Shown here in pieces: positions 5,881 to 7,293 of a DNA stretch of 7,293 nucleotides. Origin of the DNA: Candidatus Woesearchaeota archaeon (GTDB taxonomy: Archaea; Nanoarchaeota; Nanoarchaeia; Woesearchaeales; GW2011-AR4); contig JAHFQL010000062.1 of NCBI GenBank assembly GCA_023259315.1, positions 1 to 7,293 of the forward strand. The letters run 5' to 3'. Within the stretch, counting starts at the first letter, position 1. The number at the start of each line of letters is the position of its first letter. The translations under genes and the position numbers were made by a program. The notes under the pieces are model-generated. The model saw only the letters and a list, made by a program, of their open reading frames with translations, did not search any database and was not told where the DNA came from.

Positions 5881-6030
5881 ATGGAAACAGACGAATTATT
5901 TTTGGACGAGGACATGGAGCAGATTGAAACCATGAGGGAATCAAGGAAAAAGCTGAAAGACAAGGATTTTGCTAAATTGATAAACAAAAAGGACATTTCT
6001 GATTTTGAAATGGATGAGATGTTTTTGTGA
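5881..6030 (+). CDS. Small charged protein of unknown function, 49 aa
   Basis: This frame encodes an acidic N-terminus (METDELFLDEDMEQIETM), a basic middle (RESRKKLKDKDFAKLINKK, about 19-37) and an acidic end finishing EMDEMFL. It is rich in Asp, Glu and Lys and is probably mostly helical. It begins 8 bp after the 32-aa frame and ends 6 bp before the Tat-protein gene, so the three look co-transcribed. No clear ribosome binding site is present, which suggests translational coupling. The composition is protein-like rather than random, which supports its being real. Function is unknown. A small partner or chaperone-like role for the exported protein is a guess from position only. Confidence 0.6.
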   Translation: METDELFLDEDMEQIETMRESRKKLKDKDFAKLINKKDISDFEMDEMFL

Positions 6031-6036
6031 GTTAAA

Positions 6037-6870
6037 ATGGAAATATCACGAAGAAGATTCTTAGGGACAGCAGGAAATTTAGGAGTTTTAGCTGCAACCT
6101 CATCTGTGGCTTCAGCCATAAGACCTTTAACAGGAACTATTGATGATACTGTTGCAAATCCCAATCCAATTTCGTCAGGAAATGCGGACGAAGGTAGGAT
6201 ATTTGCTGATTATATAATTGAAGCTCAAAAGATGATTAATTCATCTAGTAATTCTAAATCAGCAACTGAAAATGTCAGATTGTACAGGCAGGCATTTGAT
6301 ACTTATGAAAAAGCCATTCAATATGCTAAAGATGAATCTGACTTAAGCTGGGCAAATCCAAAGAGACTAACTTACACAAGCTGGGAAATTGTAGCAAGGA
6401 TGTGGCAGGCTAAACTGCTCAATGGAACAGCTAGCATGAATATAATGAAAGAGGGAGAAATTATTAATGTTAAAGGTTTAGGACCAATAAAAGCAAGTGG
6501 CAGGAGAGACAGCCCTGGTTATAACTATCTAAAGGCACTTCAGGATTATGATAAAGTTGAAGATATATTTGAAGAAATGGAAGCCAATGGTAAAAAATTT
6601 CCATCATCAGATATAGGTCTTGGATTAGGAAACATTGGAGCAATTGCAGATCGATCACTGGTTCGTAAAAAGATTTATGGGGCTTTTGAAGGTGCCATCA
6701 GAGAAGGTATTTCGGTTGATCACGAAAAAGCATTGCTTAAGAGATGGGCTGATACAATAGAGCAAAACAAAAAAACAGGAGAAGCTTATTTTTTAGATAA
6801 ATTAGCGCCTTCGACAAGGATGAAATTAGAGCCTTATTTGACAAGGTATAAATCCATAATAAGCAAATAA
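6037..6870 (+). CDS. Tat-exported protein of unknown function
   Basis: The 277-aa product starts with a twin-arginine signal: SRRRFLG (4-10), a hydrophobic stretch (about 9-25) and an Ala-x-Ala cleavage site, ASA at 25-27. It is thus predicted to be folded in the cytoplasm and exported by the Tat pathway. The mature part is soluble, with a polar linker (about 30-50) and then mainly helical sequence. The segment near 79-98 (NVRLYRQAFDTYEKAIQYAK) resembles a TPR-like helix pair. There are no cysteines, so no evident Fe-S or disulfide site. The start lies 6 bp after the previous stop, and GTGAG at 6027-6031 may serve as ribosome binding site. I recognise no enzymatic motif. Codon use looks like that of its neighbours. 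Confidence 0.85.
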   Translation: MEISRRRFLGTAGNLGVLAATSSVASAIRPLTGTIDDTVANPNPISSGNADEGRIFADYIIEAQKMINSSSNSKSATENVRLYRQAFDTYEKAIQYAKDESDLSWANPKRLTYTSWEIVARMWQAKLLNGTASMNIMKEGEIINVKGLGPIKASGRRDSPGYNYLKALQDYDKVEDIFEEMEANGKKFPSSDIGLGLGNIGAIADRSLVRKKIYGAFEGAIREGISVDHEKALLKRWADTIEQNKKTGEAYFLDKLAPSTRMKLEPYLTRYKSIISK

Positions 6871-6880
6871 CTTTTTAAAC
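6871..6880 (+). promoter_or_regulatory. TATA box of the dph2 fragment
   Basis: CTTTTTAAAC is centred about 26 bp before the ATG at 6902, and no ribosome binding site intervenes. This suggests leaderless transcription, so the 5' end of the gene appears functional even though its 3' end is lost. Confidence 0.55.
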
Positions 6881-6901
6881 CATCAAATCTTTCTTATTGT
6901 T

Positions 6902-7168
6902 ATGGACAACTACGATTTAGAATTAAATAAAGTAATTGAAAGAATAAACAAAGACAATGCTAAATTAGTCTGTGTTCAGTTGCCAGATGGGTTAAAGCCA
7001 AGGGCAAAGGAAATCCAGCAGTCGATAGAGAAAAATACAAATGCTTCTGCTATAATGTGGATGGGTTCTTGCTTTGGCGCCTGTGATGTCCCTCTGCAGG
7101 TTGAAAGAATTGGCGTTGACTTATTAATCCAGTGGGGTCATTCTACTTGGCGTGGAACATGGTATTAA
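6902..7168 (+). pseudogene. dph2: Truncated dph2: N-terminal part of the diphthamide-synthesis 3-amino-3-carboxypropyl transferase
   Basis: Archaeal Dph2 is a non-canonical radical-SAM enzyme that transfers the aminocarboxypropyl group of SAM to a histidine of EF-2, the first step of diphthamide synthesis. The 88 residues match its first domain: the ELNKVIERI helix, VQLPDGLKP (25-33), the GSCFGACD motif (55-62) with C57 as the first iron-sulfur ligand, and GVDLLIQWGHS (71-81). After GHSTWRGTWY a TAA stops the frame. The usual length is about 320-340 aa, so the second and third domains and their cysteine ligands are missing. The following sequence does not resume Dph2 in any frame within the window. 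Causes could be a deletion or insertion, a chimeric assembly, or a split gene. It is called broken because three cluster cysteines are normally needed. Confidence 0.75.
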
Positions 7169-7198
7169 AGTAGATTTTTATTAACTAACAGAAGATAC

Positions 7199-7210
7199 GT
7201 TGATAAATAA
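7199..7210 (+). promoter_or_regulatory. TATA-like box of the last gene
   Basis: GTTGATAAATAA is centred near 7205, about 25 bp before the ATG at 7230. No ribosome binding site precedes that ATG, so the gene could be leaderless. Confidence 0.4.
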
Positions 7211-7229
7211 CATACTTCTACAAATTACT

Positions 7230-7293
7230 ATGAACAGGATATCTATAGACTCGCTGGTATTTTTAGACGATGATCCTATTGTTTTTAATGAAG
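7230..7293 (+). CDS. Start of a gene running off the window end, product unknown
   Basis: From the ATG at 7230 the frame stays open for 21 codons to the window end, reading MNRISIDSLVFLDDDPIVF. The LVFLDDDPIV stretch resembles the first strand and acidic pair of response-regulator receiver domains (VDDDP), but it is too short to assign a family. The start is supported by a TATA-like box at leaderless spacing. It may equally be an unrelated protein, or a chance frame. Confidence 0.45.
   Translation, partial: MNRISIDSLVFLDDDPIVFNE

Noticed and set aside
5811..6164. 117-aa frame on the minus strand opposite the small ORFs and the Tat gene start
   Set aside because: It lies opposite a plus-strand stretch with a strong TATA box, tightly spaced starts and a clear Tat signal. 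Its own sequence is low-complexity Ser/Leu/Ile-rich antisense with no promoter seen.

Overview
The window looks like chromosomal DNA of an AT-rich archaeon, most likely from a small-genome DPANN lineage of the Woesearchaeota/Pacearchaeota type. The archaeal call is firm: there is an Rpp21-type RNase P protein, the start of an archaeal Dph2, an Lrp-type regulator, a KaiC-like ATPase, and TATA boxes about 25 bp upstream of start codons. Some genes look leaderless, while others carry a GGTGA-type ribosome binding site. The lineage is inferred from general style and not proven.

Layout: 1-302 is a decayed insertion sequence, with an IS481/IS3-like transposase reduced to its two ends between degenerate inverted repeats. 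374-1117 (+) encodes a single-domain KaiC/RAD55-like ATPase. It converges, with a 5-bp gap, on S-adenosylhomocysteine hydrolase (1123-2388, -). That gene is divergent from an Lrp/AsnC regulator (2583-3011, +), and the shared intergenic region holds two TATA boxes and two overlapping dyads. The regulator's leader can fold in two mutually exclusive ways. Next come a membrane pyrophosphatase with K+-independent signature residues (3167-5227, +) and RNase P component 4 (5364-5678, +). A probable operon follows (5774-6870, +): a 32-aa CxxC peptide, a 49-aa charged protein and a 277-aa Tat-exported protein, all of unknown function. The window ends with a dph2 cut to its first 88 codons (6902-7168, +) and the first 21 codons of another gene (from 7230, +).

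The genes are mostly separate transcription units of core metabolism: methyl-cycle clean-up (SAH hydrolase), PPi-driven ion pumping, tRNA 5' maturation and EF-2 diphthamide synthesis. No CRISPR array, rRNA or tRNA was seen. The least explained parts are the Tat operon, the regulator's leader, and the broken dph2 with unrelated sequence after it.
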